Source of the DNA: Corynebacterium sp.
Lineage (GTDB): Bacteria; Actinomycetota; Actinomycetes; Mycobacteriales; Mycobacteriaceae
Direction of reading: 5' to 3'
Assembly: GCA_030528295.1 (NCBI GenBank)
Contig: JAUMZC010000014.1
Span: 1 to 34,560 of the forward strand
Length of the DNA: 34,560 nucleotides
The stretch's first letter is position 1. Each line of letters starts with the position of its first letter. This document shows, one piece after another, positions 7,858 to 15,657 of the stretch. The notes under the pieces were generated by a model, which was given only the letters and a program-made list of their open reading frames with translations, searched no databases and was not told where the DNA came from. The translations under genes and the position numbers were made by a program.

Positions 7858-10154
7858 GGTTTGTCCTCCCCATAACGGGCCATGAGGACGCTGAAGGGGA
7901 TGAGTTCGGCGTCGTCGCGGGCGTTGCGTCCGCCGCGCATTGCGGTGGCTTCGTCCAGTTCGGCGCTGTGTAGGGGCATTTCTTCATGCGTATCGACGGC
8001 GCGGGGCATCGGCACTTCTTTCACTTCCTTGGACGTCGGGGTTCCGGCGTGGCCTAGGAATTCCGCAGCTTTCTGGATTGGTTTGGGCGCCCACCAGTTA
8101 TCGTCTCGTAGGAGGTGCATGACGGCCGGTACGAGCAGCATTCGGATAATGGTGGCGTCGAGGAAGAGAGCAACGATCATGCCGAACGCGATGTACTTCA
8201 TCATGACGATATTGGAGAAGCCGAATGCGCCGCAGACCACAATCATAATCACGGCAGCTGCGGTAATAATCCCGCCGGTATGGGCGGTGCCGTATCGGAT
8301 GGCATCGTCCGTGGTGGCGCCCTTATTCCGAGCCTCGACCATGCGCGATACTAGGAATACCTCGTAGTCGGTGGAGAGTCCGTACACGATTGCCATGATG
8401 AGCACTAGGACGGGGCTCATCAGCGGGCCGGGGGTAAAACCGAAAACCGTGGACCCGAGGCCGTTCATAAAGATCAATGTGAGTACGCCCAGGGTGGTGC
8501 CCAACCCTAAGATCGTCATAATCACGGCTTTAGCGGGCAGGATGATTGAACCGAACACCAGTGCCATTAGGATAAATGTGGCGAGCACAATATACAGCGC
8601 CATCCACGGCAAGGTATCGAAGAGCGCTTCGATAGATTCCACTTCCAGCGCTGGCGTGCCGCCGATATACATGGTGACATGATCGGGGGTTTTAATATTC
8701 CGCAGCTCATTGACGATTTTCGCGTGATCTTCCCGGTTGGCAATACCGGTGGACAACACGGTGGTGCCGTCTTTGGTGGGGCGGCTCGCGCCAAACACGC
8801 CGGTGAGGCCTTCGATCTCGCGGGTTTGTTTGTGTATGTCAACGATTGCTTGTTCGTCCGCACCGGTAATCACGAGTTTGATTGGCTCGGAGCGGATATT
8901 AAAGTTTGCGTCGAATTTCTCTTGGGCCACGCGGGCGTCATTGTTCGGTGGCAGATAGGTCTCGTTGATGCCACCGAATTTGATGCCAGCCAGGGGCAGC
9001 GTAAAGAGAATCAGCGCCGCGATTCCCAGGATCGTCATCGTTTTGGCGTGCTTCATTGCCCAGGTAGGGATGCGTGCCCACAGGGTATCTTCCCAATTGG
9101 AATTCCTATTTTTGGGACGCCGGATCATACCCTTATCGATGTTCTTGCCCAGCAGGCCAAACAGCGATGGCAACACCGTAATGGACAATATGGCGGCCAG
9201 GCCCACCGCGCTGATGGCGCCGTAGGCCACGGATTTTAGGAAGGCCTGCGGAAACAGCAGGAGTCCGGATAAGGCTACCGCGACCATGGCGGCAGAGAAG
9301 ACCACGGTGGTACCGGCGGTAGCGGTTGTTGTTGCTACTGCGCGGTTTACGGGAGAGCCGGAATCGAGCTCTTCGCGGAATCGAGACACCATGAACAGAC
9401 CGTAGTCAATGGCCAGTCCCAACCCCAGGAGTGTTACCACTGATTGCGCGAAGACATTGACCTGGGTTTGGGTGGCAAGCAAGGACAGCACACCAAGGGA
9501 ACCGAGGATTGAAAGTACGCCGACGATCAGCGGCATTGTGGATGCAACGAGTGAGCCGAACACTACAAGGAGAAGTAAAGCGACGGCAGGTAGGGCATAG
9601 AGTTCTGCGCGCTTGATGTCGCCTGCCATGCCTTCGTCGAGGGCGTCGGCAATGGCGGTGGAGCCGGCGACCTCTATGCGCGTTCCTTCAGGCAGCTCGG
9701 CGTCGGTAAACGCAGATTCCACCTTGCGGAAGTTTTTGAGCACGTCCTCGCCCTCGCCCTTCAACCCGACGGAGGCGAAGGCCATGCGGCGGTCTTCGGT
9801 GGTGAGCGTTCCGGTGGGCGTGGCAAAGTAGCTGTCTATTTGCGCAATCTCGTTGGGGTACCGCTCCTGCAGCGACTTTAAATGCTTGCCGACGGCCGCG
9901 TACGTTGCTGGGTCATCGACGGATTCGGCGGTGACCAACAACAGGACGTCACCCCTGTTATCACGACCAAACACTTCCTGTTCGATTTTTGCAGCTTGGG
10001 TGGAGGAGGAACCGGGGTCGTCCCAACCTTCTTGGCTCATTCGTTCGCCGAGTTTGGTGCCGGCCAGAAGATACAGAGTGAGAATAAGTCCAATAATTAC
10101 AAAGGGCACAATATATCGAAATCTGTAGGCAAAGCGCCCCCACGCAAGAAACAT
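7854..10154 (-). CDS. mmpL3: RND-family trehalose monomycolate exporter MmpL3/CmpL1
   Basis: This 766-residue protein exports trehalose monomycolate across the inner membrane using the proton gradient. It has the RND/MMPL layout: a first membrane helix (about 13-31), a periplasmic porter domain, a block of five helices (about 185-335), a cytosolic linker with the basic RRPKNRN run, a second porter domain (about 390-515) and a second helix block (about 515-690), then a charged cytoplasmic tail. The proton-relay Asp-Tyr pairs are visible as D250-Y251 (AIDYG) and D596-Y597 (STDYE). The C-terminal tail is short compared with mycobacterial MmpL3, as in corynebacteria, where the protein is called CmpL1. 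The ATG lies 3 bases after the stop of the NYN gene. Placement after trmB and the NYN gene matches the mycobacterial mmpL3 locus. Confidence 0.93.
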   Translation of the reverse strand: MFLAWGRFAYRFRYIVPFVIIGLILTLYLLAGTKLGERMSQEGWDDPGSSSTQAAKIEQEVFGRDNRGDVLLLVTAESVDDPATYAAVGKHLKSLQERYPNEIAQIDSYFATPTGTLTTEDRRMAFASVGLKGEGEDVLKNFRKVESAFTDAELPEGTRIEVAGSTAIADALDEGMAGDIKRAELYALPAVALLLLVVFGSLVASTMPLIVGVLSILGSLGVLSLLATQTQVNVFAQSVVTLLGLGLAIDYGLFMVSRFREELDSGSPVNRAVATTTATAGTTVVFSAAMVAVALSGLLLFPQAFLKSVAYGAISAVGLAAILSITVLPSLFGLLGKNIDKGMIRRPKNRNSNWEDTLWARIPTWAMKHAKTMTILGIAALILFTLPLAGIKFGGINETYLPPNNDARVAQEKFDANFNIRSEPIKLVITGADEQAIVDIHKQTREIEGLTGVFGASRPTKDGTTVLSTGIANREDHAKIVNELRNIKTPDHVTMYIGGTPALEVESIEALFDTLPWMALYIVLATFILMALVFGSIILPAKAVIMTILGLGTTLGVLTLIFMNGLGSTVFGFTPGPLMSPVLVLIMAIVYGLSTDYEVFLVSRMVEARNKGATTDDAIRYGTAHTGGIITAAAVIMIVVCGAFGFSNIVMMKYIAFGMIVALFLDATIIRMLLVPAVMHLLRDDNWWAPKPIQKAAEFLGHAGTPTSKEVKEVPMPRAVDTHEEMPLHSAELDEATAMRGGRNARDDAELIPFSVLMARYGEDKP
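7864..7871 (-). promoter_or_regulatory. Ribosome binding site deciding an ATA start
   Basis: On the minus strand GGGGAGGA (7871 to 7864) lies inside the last codons of mmpL3, 6 bases before ATA at 7857-7855. No ATG, GTG or TTG in any frame lies at a useful distance from it. Confidence 0.65.
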
Positions 10155-10157
10155 GCG

Positions 10158-10823
10158 TTACAAGTCCTTCCTCCCAGACAAAAGGGCAGACAGCGGGCGG
10201 AATGGCTGCAGCCACGCGCCGCATTCCGGAAGCGAATCCAAACTCACACGAGGTAGAGGCTCCCGAAAAACCCCAGGAATTTCTTCTAAATCAGTAAACT
10301 CCAAATTTTCCGAAGCAACCGCCCAGGCGGAATGCTCGTGGAACCCAATCACTCGAACTGGAATGTGTTGGGCAAGCTCTTCAAGTAATTCGCGGAAATT
10401 CTGGCCGTCAGCACTGGCGACGATGAGCCCTTCCAAACAGCCTTCAGCGTGGCGACGTCGAATATGCTCCAGCATGTCCGGGTCAACATCAGACTCTTCA
10501 TCGAGCTTTGGTTTGGCGAAGACGGCGAAACCAACATTCCGCAGCGCCTCAACCCAGGGGCGAATCGCATCCGCGCCTCCCGGGGTGACATTGGTAAAGA
10601 CAGTCGCCTCGGGAATGATGTGTTCTCCGAGAGCTGCGCTTTGGTCGAGGAGCCAGCGGCCAATGGCATCGAACCGTGGACGATGAACGGTGGTTGGGCG
10701 GCCACCAATGATGGCCCCCAATCCCATATCTAGGTTGGGGGCGTCCCAAATAAGCAATAAACTTGGCGGACCTGAGACGTCGCTAAGGCCATAGTTGTGG
10801 GTAACAAACGCATTCTCAGACAA
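10158..10823 (-). CDS. NYN (PIN-like) domain protein of the mmpL3 operon
   Basis: The protein has 221 residues and a single NYN/PIN-like fold. Acidic residues expected for a metal-dependent nuclease centre are visible: D27 and N30 in LIWDAPNLD, then D in ESDVDPDML, and D in VASADGQNF. A Rossmann-like pattern of hydrophobic strands (LLLIWD, ATVFTNV, VAVFAKP, LIVASAD, RVIGF) supports the fold. NYN proteins are predicted RNases, but no substrate is known for this branch; the mycobacterial counterpart is Rv0207c. The start is TTG at 10823, directly abutting the TAA of trmB, with AGAGG about 8 bases upstream. Its stop lies 3 bases before mmpL3. Conserved linkage to a tRNA methyltransferase and mmpL3 is known; the reason is not. 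Confidence 0.82.
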   Translation of the reverse strand: MSENAFVTHNYGLSDVSGPPSLLLIWDAPNLDMGLGAIIGGRPTTVHRPRFDAIGRWLLDQSAALGEHIIPEATVFTNVTPGGADAIRPWVEALRNVGFAVFAKPKLDEESDVDPDMLEHIRRRHAEGCLEGLIVASADGQNFRELLEELAQHIPVRVIGFHEHSAWAVASENLEFTDLEEIPGVFREPLPRVSLDSLPECGAWLQPFRPLSALLSGRKDL

Positions 10824-11591
10824 TTAGGGCCTCTTTCGCCATAAAAACTCGGTAGTTATATGGTTTTTGTCTAAGCCTTTTCCTTCGAATTTCGTAATTA
10901 TCTGGCGATCAGTGAGCTGGGGGCAATCATCCCAAGGCCAGCCCATGTATTCCAACGAAGGTTCAATATGGACAAGTTCTTTGATCCACTCAGCATAGTC
11001 GGCATGATCTGTGGCGACATGCAAAACACCGTTTGGTTTGAGGCGAGATGCGAAAAGACGCAGCGTACCGGACTGAATGATACGGCGTTTATGGTGCCTC
11101 GCTTTGGGCCAAGGGTCAGGGAAGAAGATTCGAATACCGTCAATTGAACTGGGTTCGAACATGCGGTTGATAACTTCGACGCCGTCGCCGCGAATCATAC
11201 GGATATTGGTGAGTTCGTTTCGGACGGCTGATCCCAATAGTTTTGCGAGCCCAGGTTTATACAGTTCAACGGCGATGATATTGGTATCTGCTTCAAGTGG
11301 CGCCATCGCAGCTGTGGATGTTCCCGTGCCAGAACCTATTTCCACAATGGTCGGATGATCATTTCTGCCGAACCAATCAGCAATATCAATGTGTTCATCG
11401 GCGAGGACTTTGCCTAGTTCGGGCCAGTGCTGCTGCCAGAGTTTTTCTTGGTTTTCTGTGAGGGTGCCACGCCGGAAACTAACGCTACCTAAGCGTGGGT
11501 AATCGAGGCCATCATCAAAAGTGGACTGAAGCGGACGGCCAGCTGGGAGTTCACCAGTGGATAAAATGTGGGAATTATCAGAATTAGACAT
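10824..11591 (-). CDS. trmB: tRNA (guanine-N7-)-methyltransferase TrmB
   Basis: TrmB methylates N7 of G46 in the tRNA variable loop using S-adenosylmethionine. The 255-residue product carries the SAM motif [11 protein letters not shown] at about residues 83-93, the acidic VEL after strand 2, and the diagnostic [15 protein letters not shown] block near residues 157-171, as well as TDHADYA near the C terminus. ATG at 11591 is chosen; a GTG at 11597, two codons earlier, is equally in frame and neither has a clear Shine-Dalgarno. It is the first gene of the operon running down to the DUF3054 gene. An inverted repeat with a TACTAT box at 11661-11680 is the best promoter candidate. Confidence 0.92.
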   Translation of the reverse strand: MSNSDNSHILSTGELPAGRPLQSTFDDGLDYPRLGSVSFRRGTLTENQEKLWQQHWPELGKVLADEHIDIADWFGRNDHPTIVEIGSGTGTSTAAMAPLEADTNIIAVELYKPGLAKLLGSAVRNELTNIRMIRGDGVEVINRMFEPSSIDGIRIFFPDPWPKARHHKRRIIQSGTLRLFASRLKPNGVLHVATDHADYAEWIKELVHIEPSLEYMGWPWDDCPQLTDRQIITKFEGKGLDKNHITTEFLWRKRP

Positions 11592-11660
11592 CTGCACTAT
11601 TGTGCCCCGGAGATTGGCATGAACTCAATATGGCGCAGTACATCTTTGATGCCATTTTTT

Positions 11661-11680
11661 CAACTGGATAGTACCAGTTG
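11661..11680 (-). promoter_or_regulatory. Inverted repeat enclosing a -10 box, upstream of trmB
   Basis: CAACTGG (11661-11667) and CCAGTTG (11674-11680) form a perfect 7-bp inverted repeat whose 6-base spacer reads TACTAT on the minus strand, a good TANNNT -10 box. A start point would lie about 60-70 bases before trmB. No convincing -35 box is seen. The layout suggests an operator over the promoter of the trmB-mmpL3 operon. Confidence 0.45.
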
Positions 11681-11922
11681 GGTGTAGAGGGTTTGAGATG
11701 TGTTTTGGTGCGCAATCGAAGTCGGTGCCCGAATGTGCATGGGTTGTGGAGAGTTGTACGGCGGTCGCACCCCCATGGGGGTAGAAAACAACGTTAATTC
11801 TCAGAAAAATACATAGTGCACATGATATTTCCTTGGGTTAGGGACTGGTTATTACTAAGTGTGGCGTGTTTCTCACCGAACCGTGGGACGTGGACTGATG
11901 ATCGACGTTATTGTTGGTGGTG

Positions 11923-11954
11923 TTAAGTCTGTCGAACGACTTTTAAGTCAGGAG
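11923..11954 (+). promoter_or_regulatory. Repeated TTAAGTC and SD region before pck
   Basis: TTAAGTC occurs at 11923-11929 and 11943-11949, with the complementary GACTT between them at 11938-11942, so two alternative short hairpins are possible. The pck Shine-Dalgarno AGGAG (11950-11954) follows at once. The remaining bases from 11598 to 11922 show only the trmB inverted repeat and AT-rich stretches; no certain pck promoter was identified. Confidence 0.35.
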
Positions 11955-11959
11955 AGCCA

Positions 11960-13789
11960 ATGTCCGCACCAGAAATCAAGGGTCTTGTTGGTCCTGTTCC
12001 TACCAAGAACAAAGAACTGCTTACTTGGATTGCAGATGCAGTTGAGTTGTTCCAACCCGAGGCCGTAGTGTTTGCAGACGGCTCAAGTGAAGAGTGGGAC
12101 CGTCTGGGCGCTGAGCTTGTTGAAGCTGGTACTTTCATCAAACTTAATGAGGAGAAGAAGCCAAATAGCTTCCTTGCTCGCTCAAACCCTTCGGACGTTG
12201 CACGTGTAGAAACACGTACCTTTATTTGCTCGGAAACTGAAGAGGGAGCTGGCCCAACAAATAACTGGGCTGATCCTGCCGAAATGAAGGCAGAGATGAC
12301 CGAGCACTACCGTGGTTCCATGAAAGGCCGCACCATGTATGTGGTGCCATTCTGCATGGGCCCAATCACCGACCCTGACCCGAAGCTAGGTGTTCAGCTA
12401 ACTGACTCCGCTTACGTCGTGATGTCTATGCGCATTATGACGCGTATGGGCCAGGAAGCGCTGGACAAGATTGGTGAAAACGGCGAGTTTGTCCGTTGCC
12501 TCCACTCCGTTGGCTACCCACTTGAGCCAGGCCAGGAAGATGTGCCGTGGCCATGCAATGACACCAAGTACATCACCCAGTTCCCAGAAACACGTGAGAT
12601 TTGGTCCTATGGCTCCGGCTACGGCGGCAATGCCATCCTGGCCAAGAAGTGCTACGCACTCCGTATCGCTTCCATCATGGCCAAGGACGAAGGCTGGATG
12701 GCTGAGCACATGCTCATTCTGAAGCTCACCTCGCCAGAGAAGAAGGACTACTACATCGCTGCTGCCTTCCCATCTGCATGCGGCAAGACAAACCTGGCCA
12801 TGCTGCAGCCCACGATTGAAGGCTGGTCCGCACAGGTCGTCGGCGATGACATTGCGTGGATGCACTTCGGTGAGGATGGACGTCTCTACGCTGTGAACCC
12901 AGAGAACGGCTTCTTCGGTGTTGCTCCTGGTACCAACTACTCCTCCAACCCGAACGCCATGTACACCATGGAGCCAGGCAACTCCATTTTCACCAACGTT
13001 GCTCTCACTGATGATGGCGACGTTTGGTGGGAAGGCCTCGAAGGCGAACCGCAGCACCTCATTGACTGGAAGGGCAATGACTGGACTCCGGATTCCGATG
13101 AACCATCCTCGCACCCGAACTCCCGCTACTGTGTGCCAATCAGCCAGTGCCCAGTGGCAGCACCAGAGTTCAATGACCCAGCTGGTGTACCAATCTCCGC
13201 AATCCTCTTTGGTGGACGCCGTGCTGATACCGTGCCGCTGGTAACCCAGGCTCACTCCTGGAACCATGCCACCATGATTGGTACGCTGCTCGCTTCCGGT
13301 CAGACTGCTGCCTCCGCAGAGGCAAAGGTCGGATCTTTGCGCCACGACCCAATGGCGATGCTGCCATTCATTGGTTACAACGCTGGTGATTACTTGCAGC
13401 ACTGGATTGACATGGGCGTCAAGGGCGGCGACAAGATGCCAGCAGTCTTCCTGGTCAACTGGTTCCGCCGCGGTGAGGATGGTCGCTTCCTGTGGCCAGG
13501 CTTCGGCGACAATAGCCGCGTACTCAAGTGGATTGTTGACCGCATTGAAGGCCGCGTGGGCGCCGATGAGACCGTTGCAGGCCACACCGCTCGCGTTGAG
13601 GATCTGGACCTGACTGGTCTGGACACCCCAATCGAAGATGTTCGCGAAGCACTTTCTGCACCGGCAGAACAGTGGGCAGCGGATGTTGAAGATAATGAAG
13701 CATGGCTGGCGAAACTCGGCCCGAAGGTACCTGCAGAGGTATTGGAAGAGTTTGAAGCTCTGAAGAAGCGCATCAACGACGCAAAGTAA
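11960..13789 (+). CDS. pck: GTP-dependent phosphoenolpyruvate carboxykinase
   Basis: Pck converts oxaloacetate and GTP to phosphoenolpyruvate, CO2 and GDP, the first step of gluconeogenesis from TCA intermediates, in the cytosol. The 609-residue length is typical of the GTP class. The nucleotide-binding P-loop reads SACGKTN with the class-specific reactive cysteine at residue 274 (12779-12781), followed by VGDDIAWM with the metal-binding acidic pair, and [12 protein letters not shown] further on. The N-terminal substrate region with [11 protein letters not shown] and the [11 protein letters not shown] block are present. The ATG at 11960 has AGGAG five bases upstream. The gene stands alone, with its own terminator, and is divergent from trmB. 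In mycobacteria pckA also lies near trmB-mmpL3, so the neighbourhood is ancestral. Confidence 0.96.
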   Translation: MSAPEIKGLVGPVPTKNKELLTWIADAVELFQPEAVVFADGSSEEWDRLGAELVEAGTFIKLNEEKKPNSFLARSNPSDVARVETRTFICSETEEGAGPTNNWADPAEMKAEMTEHYRGSMKGRTMYVVPFCMGPITDPDPKLGVQLTDSAYVVMSMRIMTRMGQEALDKIGENGEFVRCLHSVGYPLEPGQEDVPWPCNDTKYITQFPETREIWSYGSGYGGNAILAKKCYALRIASIMAKDEGWMAEHMLILKLTSPEKKDYYIAAAFPSACGKTNLAMLQPTIEGWSAQVVGDDIAWMHFGEDGRLYAVNPENGFFGVAPGTNYSSNPNAMYTMEPGNSIFTNVALTDDGDVWWEGLEGEPQHLIDWKGNDWTPDSDEPSSHPNSRYCVPISQCPVAAPEFNDPAGVPISAILFGGRRADTVPLVTQAHSWNHATMIGTLLASGQTAASAEAKVGSLRHDPMAMLPFIGYNAGDYLQHWIDMGVKGGDKMPAVFLVNWFRRGEDGRFLWPGFGDNSRVLKWIVDRIEGRVGADETVAGHTARVEDLDLTGLDTPIEDVREALSAPAEQWAADVEDNEAWLAKLGPKVPAEVLEEFEALKKRINDAK

Positions 13790-13798
13790 AAGCTCTCC

Positions 13799-14533
13799 TT
13801 ATCCGGACCCCGCTACACGTTGATTGGGTAGCGGGGTTTCCTTCTGCAATACCACCATAAGGTTGCTTACCAAGAACTCCCGGAGCATGGGGATCTTGAC
13901 CATCCACCAAGCCCACCACGGGTGATATCGAGGAAATGTACGTATCACCTTGGCTCCCTGAACCTGTTGCGCCCATTTCAGACCCTCTACGCAGGACACT
14001 GGAAACAGCGAAGTACCGAATGAGTTTTTGGGTGGGTGTCCGTGTAGTTTCGTGTACCGGTCGCGGGCGAATTCGCCTCCAACATAGTGCTGCCACAATC
14101 CGGTTTCGTGGCCACCAAACGGCCCGAGCCAAATTGTGTAGCTGACGATGGTTAAGCCGCCAGGTTTTGTCACTCGGAGCATTTCTTCACACATGTCCCA
14201 GGGGTTTGGGATATGTTCGACAACATTCGATGAATACGCAATATCGAAAGTGTTATCGGCGAAGGGCAAAGCGTGTCCTGACGCTCGAACGTGTGCTTTT
14301 TCGAACGGATCAACGCCTAGGTACCAAGCACCCCGCTTGGCGAACGCATTGACGAAAAAACCGGGGCCACCGCCGACATCAAGCACTCGGGTTCCCATGA
14401 GTGGTGTGAATTGCGTTATGAGTTCTGCAGTATCCTCAGCGAGGTTGGTATAAAACTCTTCAGGATCACGTTGTTCTTTAGGGAAAGATGCGAGGAGACT
14501 AAAGGAACGACGTAGGGTGGCAAAGTGGCGCAT
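13799..14533 (-). CDS. Class I SAM-dependent methyltransferase (Rv0224c-like)
   Basis: The 244-residue protein has SAM motif I as VLDVGGGPGFF at residues 50-60, the acidic end of strand 2 (LGVDPF), and the later motif SSNVVEHIPNPWDM typical of Methyltransf_11 enzymes acting on small molecules or lipids. A tryptophan-rich segment near the C terminus (YHPWWAWWMVKIPMLREFL) could contact membrane or a hydrophobic substrate. The substrate is unknown. It is divergent from the glycosyltransferase gene with 29 bases between start codons, the same pairing as mycobacterial Rv0224c/Rv0225, which suggests a shared cell-envelope pathway. A TACAAT box 8 bases before the ATG suggests a leaderless or near-leaderless mRNA. 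The last codons double as the pck terminator. Confidence 0.82.
   Translation of the reverse strand: MRHFATLRRSFSLLASFPKEQRDPEEFYTNLAEDTAELITQFTPLMGTRVLDVGGGPGFFVNAFAKRGAWYLGVDPFEKAHVRASGHALPFADNTFDIAYSSNVVEHIPNPWDMCEEMLRVTKPGGLTIVSYTIWLGPFGGHETGLWQHYVGGEFARDRYTKLHGHPPKNSFGTSLFPVSCVEGLKWAQQVQGAKVIRTFPRYHPWWAWWMVKIPMLREFLVSNLMVVLQKETPLPNQRVAGSG
13807..13842 (+). terminator. Terminator of pck, inside the 3' codons of the convergent methyltransferase
   Basis: A perfect 10-bp stem (ACCCCGCTAC at 13807-13816, GTAGCGGGGT at 13828-13837) with an 11-base loop is followed by a short T-rich run. It lies within the last codons of the minus-strand gene that ends at 13799. Confidence 0.8.
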
Positions 14534-14541
14534 GATAGGGG

Positions 14542-14553
14542 ATTGTATAGGCT
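14542..14553. promoter_or_regulatory. Overlapping divergent -10 boxes
   Basis: The minus-strand TACAAT (14547 to 14542) lies 8 bases before the methyltransferase ATG. The plus-strand TAGGCT (14548-14553) lies 9 bases before the glycosyltransferase ATG. The boxes are back to back, so polymerase could hardly occupy both at once. Confidence 0.45.
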
Positions 14554-14562
14554 GGGTCCGGT

Positions 14563-15657
14563 ATGAAAATTGTTCTAATGTGTTGGCGTGATACCACCCA
14601 CCCCCAGGGAGGTGGTAGTGAGCGCTACCTAGAGCGCGTGGGTAGCTATCTTGCGGAGCGGGGCCATGAGGTGGTTTACCGGACGGCAGGGCACGGCAAG
14701 GAATTGCGTGACGGAATGTTGTTTACCCGCGGCGGGGGGAAGTTTACCGTGTATCCCAGGGCTTGGGTCGCTATGCTCCTTGGGCGCATTGGAATTGGAG
14801 ATTTAGCTGGCGCTGATGTGGTGATTGATACCCAAAATGGAATTCCGTTTTTCGCCCGTATATTCGCAGGTTGCCCAACGGTAATTTTGGTACATCATTG
14901 CCATAAGGAGCAGTGGCCGGTTGCCGGGAAGATTTTGTCTCGAGTGGGCTGGTTTTTGGAATCGAAAGTGAGTCCAAAAGTGCATCAGGGCTGCCGTTAT
15001 ATTACGGTTTCGGAATCGAGCCGCAGGGAATTGCAAAGCTTGGGTGTTCGGGACATTACGGTGATTTTGAATGGTTCCGATCCAGTCCCAGAATTCACAC
15101 CTTTAGCTGCGGATGGGGTGCACCTGGTTACGTTGTCCCGTCTGGTTCCCCACAAGCAAATCGAACATGCAATGGATGTTGTTGCGGCGCTTCCGAACGT
15201 GGTGTTAGACGTGATTGGATCAGGCTGGTGGGCTTCGAAATTACGTGTGTATGCGCGTGAACTCGGGGTTGCTGACCGGGTGGTGTTTCATGGACAGGTT
15301 TCGGAGCAGCGTAAACATGCGTTGCTGGACCGCGCGAAGGTGCATCTGATGCCGTCGCGGAAGGAGGGCTGGGGGCTCGCTGTGACTGAGGCTGCGCTGC
15401 ACGGTGTGCCCACCGTAGGTTATCGCAGCTCAGGCGGCCTCCAGGACAGTGTGCAACTGGGTGCGCTGGCCGATAATAAGGCCGAACTTATTCGGCTTAC
15501 CGCACAGCTTATCGACGCCCCGCGGGCTACTCCGTTGAGTGCGACCGCTTACTCTTGGCACGCCACAGGGCGGGCAGTAGAGGCATTATTGGAAGAAGTA
15601 ACCAACCAAGGCTCAAGCCCAGTCCGGTCCACCAAGGCCAGCCGCGACGAGGCGTAA
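14563..15657 (+). CDS. GT4 family glycosyltransferase (Rv0225-like)
   Basis: A 364-residue GT-B fold retaining glycosyltransferase. The N-terminal acceptor domain starts with MKIVLMCWRD and the glycine-rich PQGGGSERY loop. The donor domain has LVTLSRLVPHKQIE (the usual strand plus K motif) and the EGWGLAVTE block with E268 and E276 forming the family E-x7-E motif. No signal peptide or membrane helix is present, so it works in the cytosol, probably with an NDP-sugar and a lipid or glycan acceptor; neither is identifiable. The ATG at 14563 has no clear Shine-Dalgarno but follows a TANNNT box. The last 131 bases overlap the 3' end of the convergent membrane-protein gene. Neighbours imply an envelope role. 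Confidence 0.87.
   Translation: MKIVLMCWRDTTHPQGGGSERYLERVGSYLAERGHEVVYRTAGHGKELRDGMLFTRGGGKFTVYPRAWVAMLLGRIGIGDLAGADVVIDTQNGIPFFARIFAGCPTVILVHHCHKEQWPVAGKILSRVGWFLESKVSPKVHQGCRYITVSESSRRELQSLGVRDITVILNGSDPVPEFTPLAADGVHLVTLSRLVPHKQIEHAMDVVAALPNVVLDVIGSGWWASKLRVYARELGVADRVVFHGQVSEQRKHALLDRAKVHLMPSRKEGWGLAVTEAALHGVPTVGYRSSGGLQDSVQLGALADNKAELIRLTAQLIDAPRATPLSATAYSWHATGRAVEALLEEVTNQGSSPVRSTKASRDEA

Noticed and set aside
11661-11680. Hairpin read as a terminator between trmB and pck
   Set aside because: On the minus strand it is followed by A residues, and on the plus strand no T run follows; it also lies upstream of both genes.
12398-13585. 395-codon open frame opposite pck
   Set aside because: It mirrors pck codons, shows no domain and has no ribosome site.
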